NCBI GenBank assembly: GCA_004293045.1
Contig: RDXY01000006.1
Coordinates: 1-64,000 of the forward strand
Source of the DNA: Flavobacteriia bacterium
GTDB lineage: Bacteria; Bacteroidota; Bacteroidia; Flavobacteriales; Flavobacteriaceae
Reading direction: 5' to 3'
Length of the DNA stretch: 64,000 bases
Shown here: positions 53,959 through 61,427 of the stretch, one piece after another
Layout of the letters: the number at the start of each line of letters is the position of its first letter
How positions within the stretch are numbered: the stretch's first letter is position 1
Translations under genes and position numbers: made by a program
Notes under the pieces: model-generated
What the model was told of the DNA's origin: nothing
Databases searched by the model: none
Seen by the model: only the letters and a program-made list of their open reading frames with translations

Positions 53959-54957
53959 ATGTTTCCATTACAAAGAGGACGTCGTTTAAGAATTAACGAA
54001 TCCATAAGAAGTTTAGTTCGCGAAACCACATTAAGTCCGGCCGATTTTATGTTTCCTATGTTTATTGCTGAAGGAGAGAATATTCAAGTTGAAATTCCAT
54101 CGATGCCTGGAATTTACCGTCGTTCGATAGATTTAACCGTAAAAGAAGTCCAAGAATTATTTGATTTAGGGATTCGTGCCGTGAATATCTATGTGAAAGT
54201 TAGCGAAGATTTAAAAGACAATACGGGCAAAGAAGCGTGGAATCCAAACGGATTGATGCAACAAGCTATTATTGCTATCAAAACAGCTTGCCCAGAAATG
54301 ATTGTGATGCCCGATGTGGCTTTAGATCCGTATTCTATTTATGGTCACGACGGAATTATTGAAAAGGGCGATGTGGCCAATGATGCTACTAACGAGGCGT
54401 TGGTAAAAATGGCGGTTTCTCATGCACAAGCGGGAGCTGATTTTGTAGCACCAAGCGATATGATGGACGGACGCGTATTGCGTTTGCGTCAAGGATTGGA
54501 TGCAGCAGGTTTCCAAAACGTAGGGATAATGAGTTATTCGGCGAAGTATGCTTCGGCTTTTTATGGTCCGTTTAGAGATGCCTTAGACAGTGCGCCAAGA
54601 GAATCGGATATAGCAGTGCCGAAGGATAAAAAAACGTACCAAATGGATTATGCGAATCGCATCGAAGCCATCAAAGAAGCCCTATGGGATGTAGAAGAAG
54701 GTGCCGATATGGTCATGGTAAAACCAGGAATTGCTTATTTGGATATTGTTCGCGAAGTAAAAAATGCGGTGAATGTTCCTGTAACCGTTTTTCATGTTTC
54801 TGGTGAATACGCCATGATTAAAGCCGCAGCCGAAAGAGGTTGGCTTGACCACGACAAAATTATGATGGAACAATTAATGTGTATCAAACGCGCCGGAGCC
54901 AGTTTGATTTCCACTTATTTTGCGAAAGAAGCCGCAATTTTATTAAAAAAACAATAG
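53959..54957 (+). CDS. hemB: Delta-aminolevulinic acid dehydratase (porphobilinogen synthase)
   Basis: 332 residues. Condenses two 5-aminolevulinate molecules. The substrate-binding lysines are in MSYSAKYASAFYGPFRDA (about 193-210) and MVKPGIAYLD (about 253-262). PSDMMDGRV (about 153-161) and a metal region VALDPYSIYGHDG are visible; the usual cysteine triad is replaced here by a D-rich pattern, suggesting Mg rather than Zn dependence. It is placed late in the operon although it acts second. Confidence 0.97.
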   Translation: MFPLQRGRRLRINESIRSLVRETTLSPADFMFPMFIAEGENIQVEIPSMPGIYRRSIDLTVKEVQELFDLGIRAVNIYVKVSEDLKDNTGKEAWNPNGLMQQAIIAIKTACPEMIVMPDVALDPYSIYGHDGIIEKGDVANDATNEALVKMAVSHAQAGADFVAPSDMMDGRVLRLRQGLDAAGFQNVGIMSYSAKYASAFYGPFRDALDSAPRESDIAVPKDKKTYQMDYANRIEAIKEALWDVEEGADMVMVKPGIAYLDIVREVKNAVNVPVTVFHVSGEYAMIKAAAERGWLDHDKIMMEQLMCIKRAGASLISTYFAKEAAILLKKQ

Positions 54958-54964
54958 ACTAGTT

Positions 54965-55366
54965 ATGAAAGTGTATTTCAAATTTCTTCTGATTGGATCT
55001 TTTGTTTTAAATCTTATTAGTTGTGGTAAAAAAGCAGAAACGGATGCTATAGGAAATCCTATTGAACAAACAGAAACTTCAGCAAACCAAACACCTAAAG
55101 CGTTAGGTAAAGAAATATTTGAAGGAAAAGGAATGTGTGCTACTTGTCATAAAGCAGATGTAGCAACTTCAGGACCAAGCATTAAAGACATTTCTAAAAT
55201 ATATACAGAGAAAAAAGCAAGTATTTCCTTATTCTTACAAGGTGAAACAGATCCTATTGTTGATCCTTCGCAATATGAAATTATGAAAGCCAATCTCGAA
55301 ATCACAAAAACCATGACGAATGAAGAAGTGCAAGCTTTGGAAGCGTATATGTTAAGTATCAAATAA
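54965..55366 (+). CDS. c-type cytochrome lipoprotein
   Basis: 133 residues. A lipobox LISC (Cys20) follows a signal peptide, then a linker rich in Thr, Glu and Ala. A single class I cytochrome domain follows, with heme-binding CATCHK (about 58-63) and a likely axial methionine near IMKANLEI or MTNEEVQAL. It would be anchored at the membrane on the periplasmic side. It is the last gene of the heme operon, 7 bases after hemB, which links heme making to a heme user. Confidence 0.92.
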   Translation: MKVYFKFLLIGSFVLNLISCGKKAETDAIGNPIEQTETSANQTPKALGKEIFEGKGMCATCHKADVATSGPSIKDISKIYTEKKASISLFLQGETDPIVDPSQYEIMKANLEITKTMTNEEVQALEAYMLSIK

Positions 55367-55399
55367 AAAAAGCTCAAAACATGGTTTTGAGCTTTTTTG
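55365..55399 (+). terminator. Terminator of the heme operon
   Basis: AAAAAAGCTCAAAAC and GTTTTGAGCTTTTTT pair around ATG. It starts at the stop codon of the cytochrome gene and ends at the 3' end of the convergent tRNA, so it can serve both. Confidence 0.93.
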
Positions 55400-55481
55400 T
55401 GCGGGTAAAAGGACTCGAACCTTCACACCTTGCGGCACCAGATCCTAAGTCTGGCGTGTCTACCAATTTCACCATACCCGC
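55400..55481 (-). tRNA. tRNA-Leu (anticodon UAG)
   Basis: The minus strand starts GCGGGTATGGTGAAATTGG and ends TACCCGCA, with acceptor arms pairing fully. Anticodon arm CCAGA-CTTAGGA-TCTGG shows TAG. The class II variable arm (TGCCGCAAGGTGT) and GGTTCGAGTCC T-arm are clear. The CCA end is not encoded. Confidence 0.97.
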
Positions 55482-55494
55482 GATAATTGGAGTG

Positions 55495-55525
55495 CAAATA
55501 TATAAACTAAGTTTTCTTTTAGCAA
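55495..55525 (-). promoter_or_regulatory. Promoter of tRNA-Leu(UAG)
   Basis: On the minus strand TTTG (ending at 55523), a 20-base spacer and TATATTTG (55502-55495) make a full Bacteroidota promoter 13 bases before the tRNA 5' end. Confidence 0.75.
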
Positions 55526-55540
55526 ATTAATTTCTTCTTT

Positions 55541-56932
55541 TTATTTTTTATACATCTCTGTAAAATATTTATAAAATAACGGAATGGTTTCAATTCCTTT
55601 CATATAATTGAAAATTCCATAATGTTCATTAGGCGAGTGAATGGCATCACTATCCAAACCAAATCCCATTAAAATCGTTTTGCTTTTCAATTCTTTTTCA
55701 AACAAAGCCACAATTGGAATACTTCCACCTGAACGAACAGGAATTGCCGAAACACCAAACGATTCTGTGTAGGCTTTATTCGCGGCTTGGTAACCAATAC
55801 TGTCAATTGGAGTTACGTAACCTTGCCCTCCGTGGTGAGGTGTTACCTTAACTGTAACGGCACTTGGCGCAATACTTTCAAAATGTTTTTTAAATAATTC
55901 TGTTATGTTTTCCCAATCTTGATTTGGAACCAATCGCATAGAAATTTTCGCAAATGCTTTACTTGCAATTACGGTTTTTGCACCTTCACCAGTGTAGCCA
56001 CCCCAAATTCCGTTTACATCTAAAGTTGGACGAATAGAATTTCTCTCATTTGTAGTGTAACCTGCTTCACCATAGGTGTCTGCAATATTTAATGCTTTTT
56101 TGTAATCCTCTTCAGAATACGGTCTTTTTGCCATTTCGGCTCTTTCTTCTAGCGCTAATTCTTCCACACCATCGTAAAAACCAGGAATCGTAATATGATT
56201 ATTTTCATCGTGTAACGAAGCAATCATTTTGGTTAATATATTTATAGGATTGGCTACTGCACCACCATATAAACCAGAATGCAAATCTCTATTTGGACCT
56301 GTTACTTCTACTTCCACATAACTTAAACCACGTAATCCAGTTGTAATTGAAGGTTGCGTGTTTGAAATCATTCCAGTATCTGAAATTAATATTACGTCAC
56401 AAGATAATTTTTCTTGATTGCGTTCCACGAACCAACCCAAGCTTTTTGAACCCACTTCTTCTTCGCCTTCAATCATAAACTTTACATTACAAGGCAAGTT
56501 GTTATTGGCAATCATGTATTCAAAAGCTTTCACGTGCATGTACATTTGACCTTTGTCGTCACAAGCCCCACGAGCAAAAATGGCACCTTCTGGATGAATT
56601 TCTGTAGTTTTAATTACGGGTTCAAATGGGGGAGACGTCCACAATTCAATTGGGTCTGCGGGTTGTACATCATAATGGCCATAAACTAAAACTGTAGGAA
56701 GATTTGGATCAATTATTTTATGTCCGTAAACGATTGGATAGCCTGGTGTTTCGCACATTTCTACTACATCACAACCCGCTTTTTCTAAACTAGATTTTAC
56801 AGATTCGGCAGTATTAATTACATCTTGAGCATAGGCGCTATCTGCACTAACAGAAGGCATTTTTAGTAATTCAATTAATTCTTTAATAAAACGTTCTTTG
56901 TTGTCCTGAACGTATTGTTTTATGTTTTCCAT
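55541..56932 (-). CDS. M20-family dipeptidase
   Basis: 463 residues, normal length for the CNDP/DapE-like M20 group. Metal and catalytic motifs are VYGHYDVQPADP (about 83-94), ARGACDDKGQMYMH (about 120-133) and MIEGEEEVGSKSL (about 159-171), with a bridging domain (about 210-370) and a C-terminal His in DAIHSPNEHYG (about 436-446). It hydrolyses di- or short peptides with two zinc ions, and lacks a signal peptide. Monocistronic with its own promoter. Confidence 0.95.
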   Translation of the reverse strand: MENIKQYVQDNKERFIKELIELLKMPSVSADSAYAQDVINTAESVKSSLEKAGCDVVEMCETPGYPIVYGHKIIDPNLPTVLVYGHYDVQPADPIELWTSPPFEPVIKTTEIHPEGAIFARGACDDKGQMYMHVKAFEYMIANNNLPCNVKFMIEGEEEVGSKSLGWFVERNQEKLSCDVILISDTGMISNTQPSITTGLRGLSYVEVEVTGPNRDLHSGLYGGAVANPINILTKMIASLHDENNHITIPGFYDGVEELALEERAEMAKRPYSEEDYKKALNIADTYGEAGYTTNERNSIRPTLDVNGIWGGYTGEGAKTVIASKAFAKISMRLVPNQDWENITELFKKHFESIAPSAVTVKVTPHHGGQGYVTPIDSIGYQAANKAYTESFGVSAIPVRSGGSIPIVALFEKELKSKTILMGFGLDSDAIHSPNEHYGIFNYMKGIETIPLFYKYFTEMYKK

Positions 56933-56951
56933 GATTTTTCTTTATAAAGTT

Positions 56952-56980
56952 CAAATATACGAAATGAATATCAATGTCAA
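56952..56980 (-). promoter_or_regulatory. Promoter of the M20 dipeptidase gene
   Basis: On the minus strand TTTTTTG ending at 56978, an 18-base spacer and TATATTTG (56959-56952), 19 bases before the ATG. A full match to the consensus. Confidence 0.75.
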
Positions 56981-57020
56981 AAAACAAATTCAAAGTTCAA
57001 TATCAATATTTAATATCAAA
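56960..57020. repeat. Word-repeat spacer upstream of the dipeptidase gene
   Basis: ATATCAAT, TCAATATCAATATTTAATATCAA and CAAATTCAAAGTTCAA are varied copies of short TCAAT/TTCAA words. Style as in the other intergenic word repeats, partly overlapping the promoter. Confidence 0.45.
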
Positions 57021-57140
57021 ATAGTTTAGAATACAGATTTGAGGTATTTCTTAGATTTCTAAAATTTATCCAATCAGCGCTCATAAAATCAAGTGAAACA
57101 GCATTAAAACACTGATTTAAAAATAATTATACATAAAACA

Positions 57141-57169
57141 TTGAAATTTAATAATTATTATTATCTTTG
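57141..57169 (+). promoter_or_regulatory. Promoter of rpsP
   Basis: TTG at 57141-57143, an 18-base spacer and TATCTTTG at 57162-57169. The rpsP ATG lies 48 bases downstream, leaving a leader of about 40 bases. Confidence 0.75.
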
Positions 57170-57217
57170 CACCCTTAATTAACCGAGGTCGAGTACCTCA
57201 AATTTAATCACAAGATT

Positions 57218-57904
57218 ATGCCAGTAAGAATTAGATTACAAAGACATGGTAAAAAAGGGAAACCTTTTTTCTGGATCGTAGCGGCAGATGCTCGCTCAAA
57301 AAGAGATGGTAAATTCCTAGAAAAAATAGGAACGTACAATCCAAACACTAACCCTGCAACTATTGATTTAAATATTGATAGTGCTGTTCAATGGTTACAC
57401 AACGGTGCCCAACCAACTGACACGGCTAAAGCAATTTTATCTTATAAAGGTGCTTTGTTGAAACATCATTTAGATGGTGGCGTTAGAAAAGGTGCTTTAA
57501 CTCAAGAACAAGCGGATGCTAAATTAGCAACTTGGTTAGATGCAAAAGCTGGAAAAGTTGATGCTAAAAAAGATGGTTTAAGCAAAGCGCAAGCAGATGC
57601 TAAAGCTAAAGCTTTTAAAGCAGAACAAGCAGCAAACGAAAAACGTATAGCTGCTATTGCTGATGCAGCAAAAGTAGAAGAAGTAGTTGAAGCTGCTGCT
57701 GAAGTAACTGAAGAGGTTGCAGAAGAAGTAGTTGAAGTTGAAGCTGCTGCTGAGGTAACTGAAGAAGTTGCTGCAGAAGAAGTAGTTGAAGCTGCTGCTG
57801 AAGTAACTGAAGCGGTTGCTGTAGAGGAAGTGGTTGAAGCTGCTGCAGAAGAAACTACAGAAGCGCCAGCTGCTGAAGAAAACAACGAAGAAAAAGAAGC
57901 TTAA
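57218..57904 (+). CDS. rpsP: 30S ribosomal protein S16 with a repetitive acidic tail
   Basis: 228 residues. Residues 1-80 are normal S16 (PVRIRLQRHGKKGKPFFWIVAADARSKRDGKFLEKIGTYNP). After a helical, lysine- and alanine-rich linker (about 85-145) comes an acidic tail (about 146-228) of repeated VVEAAAEVTEEVA units, ending APAAEENNEEKEA. Extended S16 proteins are usual in flavobacteria, but the repeat is long and perfect enough to suggest slippage or unequal recombination. It is followed by rimM after 14 bases, the usual operon. Confidence 0.96.
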   Translation: MPVRIRLQRHGKKGKPFFWIVAADARSKRDGKFLEKIGTYNPNTNPATIDLNIDSAVQWLHNGAQPTDTAKAILSYKGALLKHHLDGGVRKGALTQEQADAKLATWLDAKAGKVDAKKDGLSKAQADAKAKAFKAEQAANEKRIAAIADAAKVEEVVEAAAEVTEEVAEEVVEVEAAAEVTEEVAAEEVVEAAAEVTEAVAVEEVVEAAAEETTEAPAAEENNEEKEA

Positions 57905-57918
57905 TATATACTGCGATA

Positions 57919-58446
57919 ATGCGTAAAGATGAATGTTTCTATTTAGGCAAAATCGCTAAAAAATTTAGTTTCAAAGGGGAAGTTCTTATCTTTTTAGATA
58001 CAGACGAACCTGAACTTTATCAAAATTTGGAATCAGTTTTTATTGAATACAATAAAAATCTGGTTCCATTTTTTATTGATAAATCATCCATTCATAGAGA
58101 TAAATTTTTACGCGTTAAATTTGAAGATGTTGATACGGAACTAGAAGCCGACAACATGAAAAATTTAGAAGTGTATTTACCTCTAACGATGTTACCAAAA
58201 CTAGAAGGTACCAAGTTTTATTTTCACGAAATTATAGGTTTTAAAGTTACAGATCAACGTTTAGGCGATATTGGAACTGTTCATGCCATTTTGGATAATG
58301 CTGCACAACCTATTTTTGAAATTTTCAAAGGACAAAAACAAGTTTTAGTTCCTATGATTGACTCTTTTATTATTGAAGTCAATAGAAAAGAAAAAGAATT
58401 GGTTTTAAACACACCAATCGGCTTAGTGGATTTGTATTTGGAGTAG
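57919..58446 (+). CDS. rimM: Ribosome maturation factor RimM
   Basis: 175 residues. The N-terminal RimM beta-barrel (CFYLGKIAKKFSFKGEVLIFLDTDEPE, about 5-31) and a C-terminal PRC-barrel-like domain (FYFHEIIGFKVTDQRLGDIGTVHAILDNAAQPIFEI) are complete. It helps 30S head maturation and normally follows rpsP. The spacer after it carries a word repeat (CAACATTC). Confidence 0.95.
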   Translation: MRKDECFYLGKIAKKFSFKGEVLIFLDTDEPELYQNLESVFIEYNKNLVPFFIDKSSIHRDKFLRVKFEDVDTELEADNMKNLEVYLPLTMLPKLEGTKFYFHEIIGFKVTDQRLGDIGTVHAILDNAAQPIFEIFKGQKQVLVPMIDSFIIEVNRKEKELVLNTPIGLVDLYLE

Positions 58447-58493
58447 CAAAAAACTTCAACATTCAACATTCGTTACTCAATATTCATAATTAA
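58447..58493 (+). repeat. Word-repeat spacer between rimM and the methyltransferase gene
   Basis: CAACATTC occurs twice in a row (TTCAACATTCAACATTCG) and again as CAATATTC. Same style as the hem-operon spacers. Confidence 0.6.
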
Positions 58494-58496
58494 TTT

Positions 58497-59213
58497 ATGA
58501 TTTTTTCATTTAAACAATTTTCAGTTCAACAAGAAAAATCTGCCATGAAAGTGGGAACAGATGGTGTTTTGTTGGGTGCTTGGACACCACTAATTAACCA
58601 TCCCTACAACCTACTTGATATTGGAGCGGGAACAGGAATAATTTCGCTTATGTTAGCACAAAGAAGCTATGCCGAACAGATTGATGCAATTGAAATTGAA
58701 GAAAATGCCTACGAAGAATGTGTAGCTAATTTTGAAAATTCGCCTTGGGCAGACCGATTATTTTGCTATCATGCTGGTTTAGATGAATTTGTTGCCGAAT
58801 TAGAAGAAATTGAAGAAAAATACGACATCATTGTTTCCAATCCGCCCTTTTATTCTGAAGATTATAAAACAGATAACGCATCACGAGATTTAGCTCGTTT
58901 TACAGATGCATTACCTTTTGATGAGTTGATAGAAGCGGCCTATTTGTTATTGTCAGAAAACGGAATCTTTTCTGTAATTATTCCCTATTCTGCGGAAGAA
59001 GATTTTATCGCTTTAGCAAAACAATCGTTATTATTTCCTTTAAAAATTACTCGAGTAAAAGGCTCGCCAACATCCGAAATTAAAAGGAGTTTATTGGCAT
59101 TTACCCGTATCGAACAAACGCCAGTTGTTGATGAATTAGTCATAGAAACGGCGCGTCATCAATATACTCCAGAATACATTGAACTTACCAAAGATTTTTA
59201 TTTGAAAATGTAA
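58497..59213 (+). CDS. trmN6: tRNA1(Val) (adenine-37-N6)-methyltransferase-like protein
   Basis: 238 residues. Rossmann methyltransferase with SAM motif DIGAGTGIISLMLAQR (about 39-54) and the N6-adenine catalytic motif IIVSNPPFYSEDYKTD (about 118-133). The N-terminus FSFKQFSVQQEKSAMKVGTDGVLLGAW is typical of TrmN6 (YfiC). It modifies A37 in tRNA1-Val in the cytoplasm. Ribosomal/tRNA maturation genes precede it. Confidence 0.93.
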   Translation: MIFSFKQFSVQQEKSAMKVGTDGVLLGAWTPLINHPYNLLDIGAGTGIISLMLAQRSYAEQIDAIEIEENAYEECVANFENSPWADRLFCYHAGLDEFVAELEEIEEKYDIIVSNPPFYSEDYKTDNASRDLARFTDALPFDELIEAAYLLLSENGIFSVIIPYSAEEDFIALAKQSLLFPLKITRVKGSPTSEIKRSLLAFTRIEQTPVVDELVIETARHQYTPEYIELTKDFYLKM

Positions 59214-59253
59214 GTTTTAACTTTTGTTTTCTAATAAATCTAACAATTCAATT

Positions 59254-59281
59254 TACTTTTGTTAAAAAATAATTACTTTTG
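59254..59281 (+). promoter_or_regulatory. Two tandem -7 boxes before the acyl-CoA dehydrogenase gene
   Basis: TACTTTTG occurs at 59254-59261 and again at 59274-59281, 20 bases apart. The second lies 32 bases before the ATG. No clear -33 TTG fits either at normal spacing. Confidence 0.45.
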
Positions 59282-59313
59282 TCATTCAAATCGATTTATA
59301 AAAAAATTTATAT

Positions 59314-60492
59314 ATGAAACCAGATTTATTTCAATCACCTGATTATTATTTGTTAGACGATTTATTATCAGAAGAGCACAAATTAGTTCGTGATGCAGCC
59401 AGAGCATGGGTAAAAAAAGAGGTTTCTCCTATTATTGAAGACTTTGCACAACGTGCTGAATTTCCAAAACAAATTGTAAAAGGACTTGGAGAAATTGGAG
59501 GTTTTGGACCTTACATTCCAGTGGAATATGGTGGTGCAGGATTAGACCAAATTTCTTATGGTTTAATCATGCAAGAAATTGAAAGAGGTGACTCTGGCGT
59601 GCGTTCTACTTCTTCGGTACAATCTTCATTGGTCATGTATCCAATTTGGAAATACGGAAACGAAGCACAACGTATGAAATATTTACCAAAATTAGCAACC
59701 GGTGAGTTTATTGGTTGTTTTGGTTTAACAGAACCTGATCACGGTTCAAATCCGGGTGGGATGACATCTAATTTTAAAGATATGGGCGACCATTATCTTT
59801 TAAATGGTGCTAAAATGTGGATTTCAAATGCACCTTTTGCTGATATTGCTGTAGTTTGGGCAAAAAATGAAGAAGGCAGAATTCACGGATTAATTGTAGA
59901 AAGAGGCATGGAAGGATTTACCACTCCAGAAACACATAATAAATGGTCGTTACGTGCTTCGGCAACTGGGGAGCTTATTTTTGATAATGTTAAAGTACCT
60001 AAAGAAAATTTATTACCAAATAAATCTGGACTTGGAGCCCCGCTAGGATGTTTAGATTCGGCTCGTTACGGAATTGCTTGGGGCGCTATTGGTGCTGCAA
60101 TGGACTGTTATGATACAGCTTTGCGTTATTCTAAAGAACGTATTCAGTTTGACAAACCAATTGGAGCAACACAATTGCAACAAAAGAAATTGGCAGAAAT
60201 GATTACAGAAATCACAAAAGCACAATTATTAACGTGGCGATTAGGCGTTTTAAGAAATGAAGGAAGAGCAACAACTGCTCAGATTTCTATGGCGAAAAGA
60301 AACAACGTAGATATGGCTTTAACGATTGCTCGTGATGCCCGTCAAATGTTAGGCGGTATGGGAATTACTGGTGAATATTCAATTATGCGTCATATGATGA
60401 ATTTAGAATCGGTTGTTACTTACGAAGGAACGCATGACATTCACTTGTTGATAACAGGAATGGATGTAACTGGTTTTCCTGCTTTCAAATAA
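59314..60492 (+). CDS. Acyl-CoA dehydrogenase, glutaryl-CoA-dehydrogenase-like
   Basis: 392 residues, a flavoenzyme of normal length. FGLTEPDHGSNPGGM (about 135-149) and VYEGTHDIH-type end (VVTYEGTHDIHLLITG, with the catalytic Glu, about 368-383) are standard. RGDSGVRSTSSVQSSLVMYPI (about 91-111) matches the glutaryl-CoA dehydrogenase subgroup better than short-chain forms. It would oxidise an acyl-CoA in lysine/tryptophan breakdown, but the substrate is inferred. It is monocistronic, bounded by a terminator. Confidence 0.92.
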   Translation: MKPDLFQSPDYYLLDDLLSEEHKLVRDAARAWVKKEVSPIIEDFAQRAEFPKQIVKGLGEIGGFGPYIPVEYGGAGLDQISYGLIMQEIERGDSGVRSTSSVQSSLVMYPIWKYGNEAQRMKYLPKLATGEFIGCFGLTEPDHGSNPGGMTSNFKDMGDHYLLNGAKMWISNAPFADIAVVWAKNEEGRIHGLIVERGMEGFTTPETHNKWSLRASATGELIFDNVKVPKENLLPNKSGLGAPLGCLDSARYGIAWGAIGAAMDCYDTALRYSKERIQFDKPIGATQLQQKKLAEMITEITKAQLLTWRLGVLRNEGRATTAQISMAKRNNVDMALTIARDARQMLGGMGITGEYSIMRHMMNLESVVTYEGTHDIHLLITGMDVTGFPAFK

Positions 60493-60523
60493 TTATTGAT
60501 TAAACAATAAATAAAATTGATAT

Positions 60524-60556
60524 AAAATGCTTCTCTATTTGGAGAAGCATTTTTAC
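60524..60556 (+). terminator. Terminator of the acyl-CoA dehydrogenase gene
   Basis: AAAATGCTTCTC and GAGAAGCATTTT pair over 12 bases around TATTTG, then a T-run. It lies 31 bases after the stop codon. Confidence 0.92.
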
Positions 60557-60561
60557 TTTTG
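60554..60561 (+). promoter_or_regulatory. -7 box of the DUF3050 gene
   Basis: TACTTTTG fits TAnnTTTG and starts in the T-run of the preceding terminator, 30 bases before the ATG. Confidence 0.5.
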
Positions 60562-60591
60562 TGCTACTATTAGAAACATAATAACATCGGG

Positions 60592-61368
60592 ATGAACACG
60601 AATACTATAAGTACCAAAATTGAACCATTAAGACAAGAATTATTACATCATTCTTTGTACTCAAAAATTCAAACAATTGAAGATTTACATATCTTTTTAA
60701 CGCACCATGTTTATGCCGTTTGGGATTTTATGTCTCTTTTAAAGGGATTGCAAATTCATTTAACTTCGGTTTCTATACCTTGGACCGCTTCCCCAAATCC
60801 AGAATTACGTTATTTAATTAATGAAATTGTGGTAGCAGAAGAATCAGATTTGGCTTTAGATGGATCGCGCCAAAGTCATTTTGAAATGTATTTAGATGCT
60901 ATGAAAGAATGTGGCGCTACTACACAACCCGTTTTAGATTTTTTAGAACAAGTAGCGGCGACTAAAAATGTTTTTGTGGCGATAAAAAATGCCAAGTTAC
61001 CAGAAGAAGTTAAAGACTTTTTACATTTTTCATTTACTGTAATTGAAACAGGGCAACCTCATAAAATAGCGTCTGCCTTTACATTTGGTCGTGAAGATTT
61101 AATTCCGAATATGTTTACCGAGATTGTGAAACGTTTTCAGGAAAATTTACCAGAAACTAATTTATCTAAATTAATTTATTACTTTGAAAGACACATTGAA
61201 TTAGACGCAGACGAACACGGGCCAATGGCTATGAAAATGATTGATTACTTATGTGGGGATGACATTAAAAAATGGCAAGATGTTGAACAAGTTGCCCTAG
61301 AAGCATTAGAAAAAAGAATTGGGTTATGGAATGCTATTGAACATTTAATTGTTCCAGAATTAGTATAA
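60592..61368 (+). CDS. DUF3050 domain protein (heme-oxygenase-like fold)
   Basis: 258 residues, all-helical. LHIFLTHHVYAVWDFMSLLKGLQ (about 32-54), EIVVAEESD (about 82-90) and ERHIELDADEHGPMA (about 199-213) carry His, Asp and Glu residues in the positions expected for a diiron or heme-oxygenase-like protein. DUF3050 is the family I recognise. Its reaction is not known. Single gene with its own -7 box, ending at a bidirectional terminator. Confidence 0.88.
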   Translation: MNTNTISTKIEPLRQELLHHSLYSKIQTIEDLHIFLTHHVYAVWDFMSLLKGLQIHLTSVSIPWTASPNPELRYLINEIVVAEESDLALDGSRQSHFEMYLDAMKECGATTQPVLDFLEQVAATKNVFVAIKNAKLPEEVKDFLHFSFTVIETGQPHKIASAFTFGREDLIPNMFTEIVKRFQENLPETNLSKLIYYFERHIELDADEHGPMAMKMIDYLCGDDIKKWQDVEQVALEALEKRIGLWNAIEHLIVPELV

Positions 61369-61380
61369 TTCATATAGTAT

Positions 61381-61411
61381 AAAAAAAGGTGTCTATTTAG
61401 ACACCTTTTTT
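61381..61411. terminator. Bidirectional terminator between DUF3050 and the GH13 gene
   Basis: AAAAAAGGTGTCT and AGACACCTTTTTT pair perfectly around ATTT. It lies between convergent genes. Confidence 0.93.
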
Positions 61412-61427
61412 ATTTGTAATTTATTTC

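Noticed and set aside
57502-57885. 127-residue minus-strand ORF opposite the rpsP tail, rich in Ser, Thr and Ala
   Set aside because: Antisense image of the S16 GAAGTT/GCTGCT repeats.
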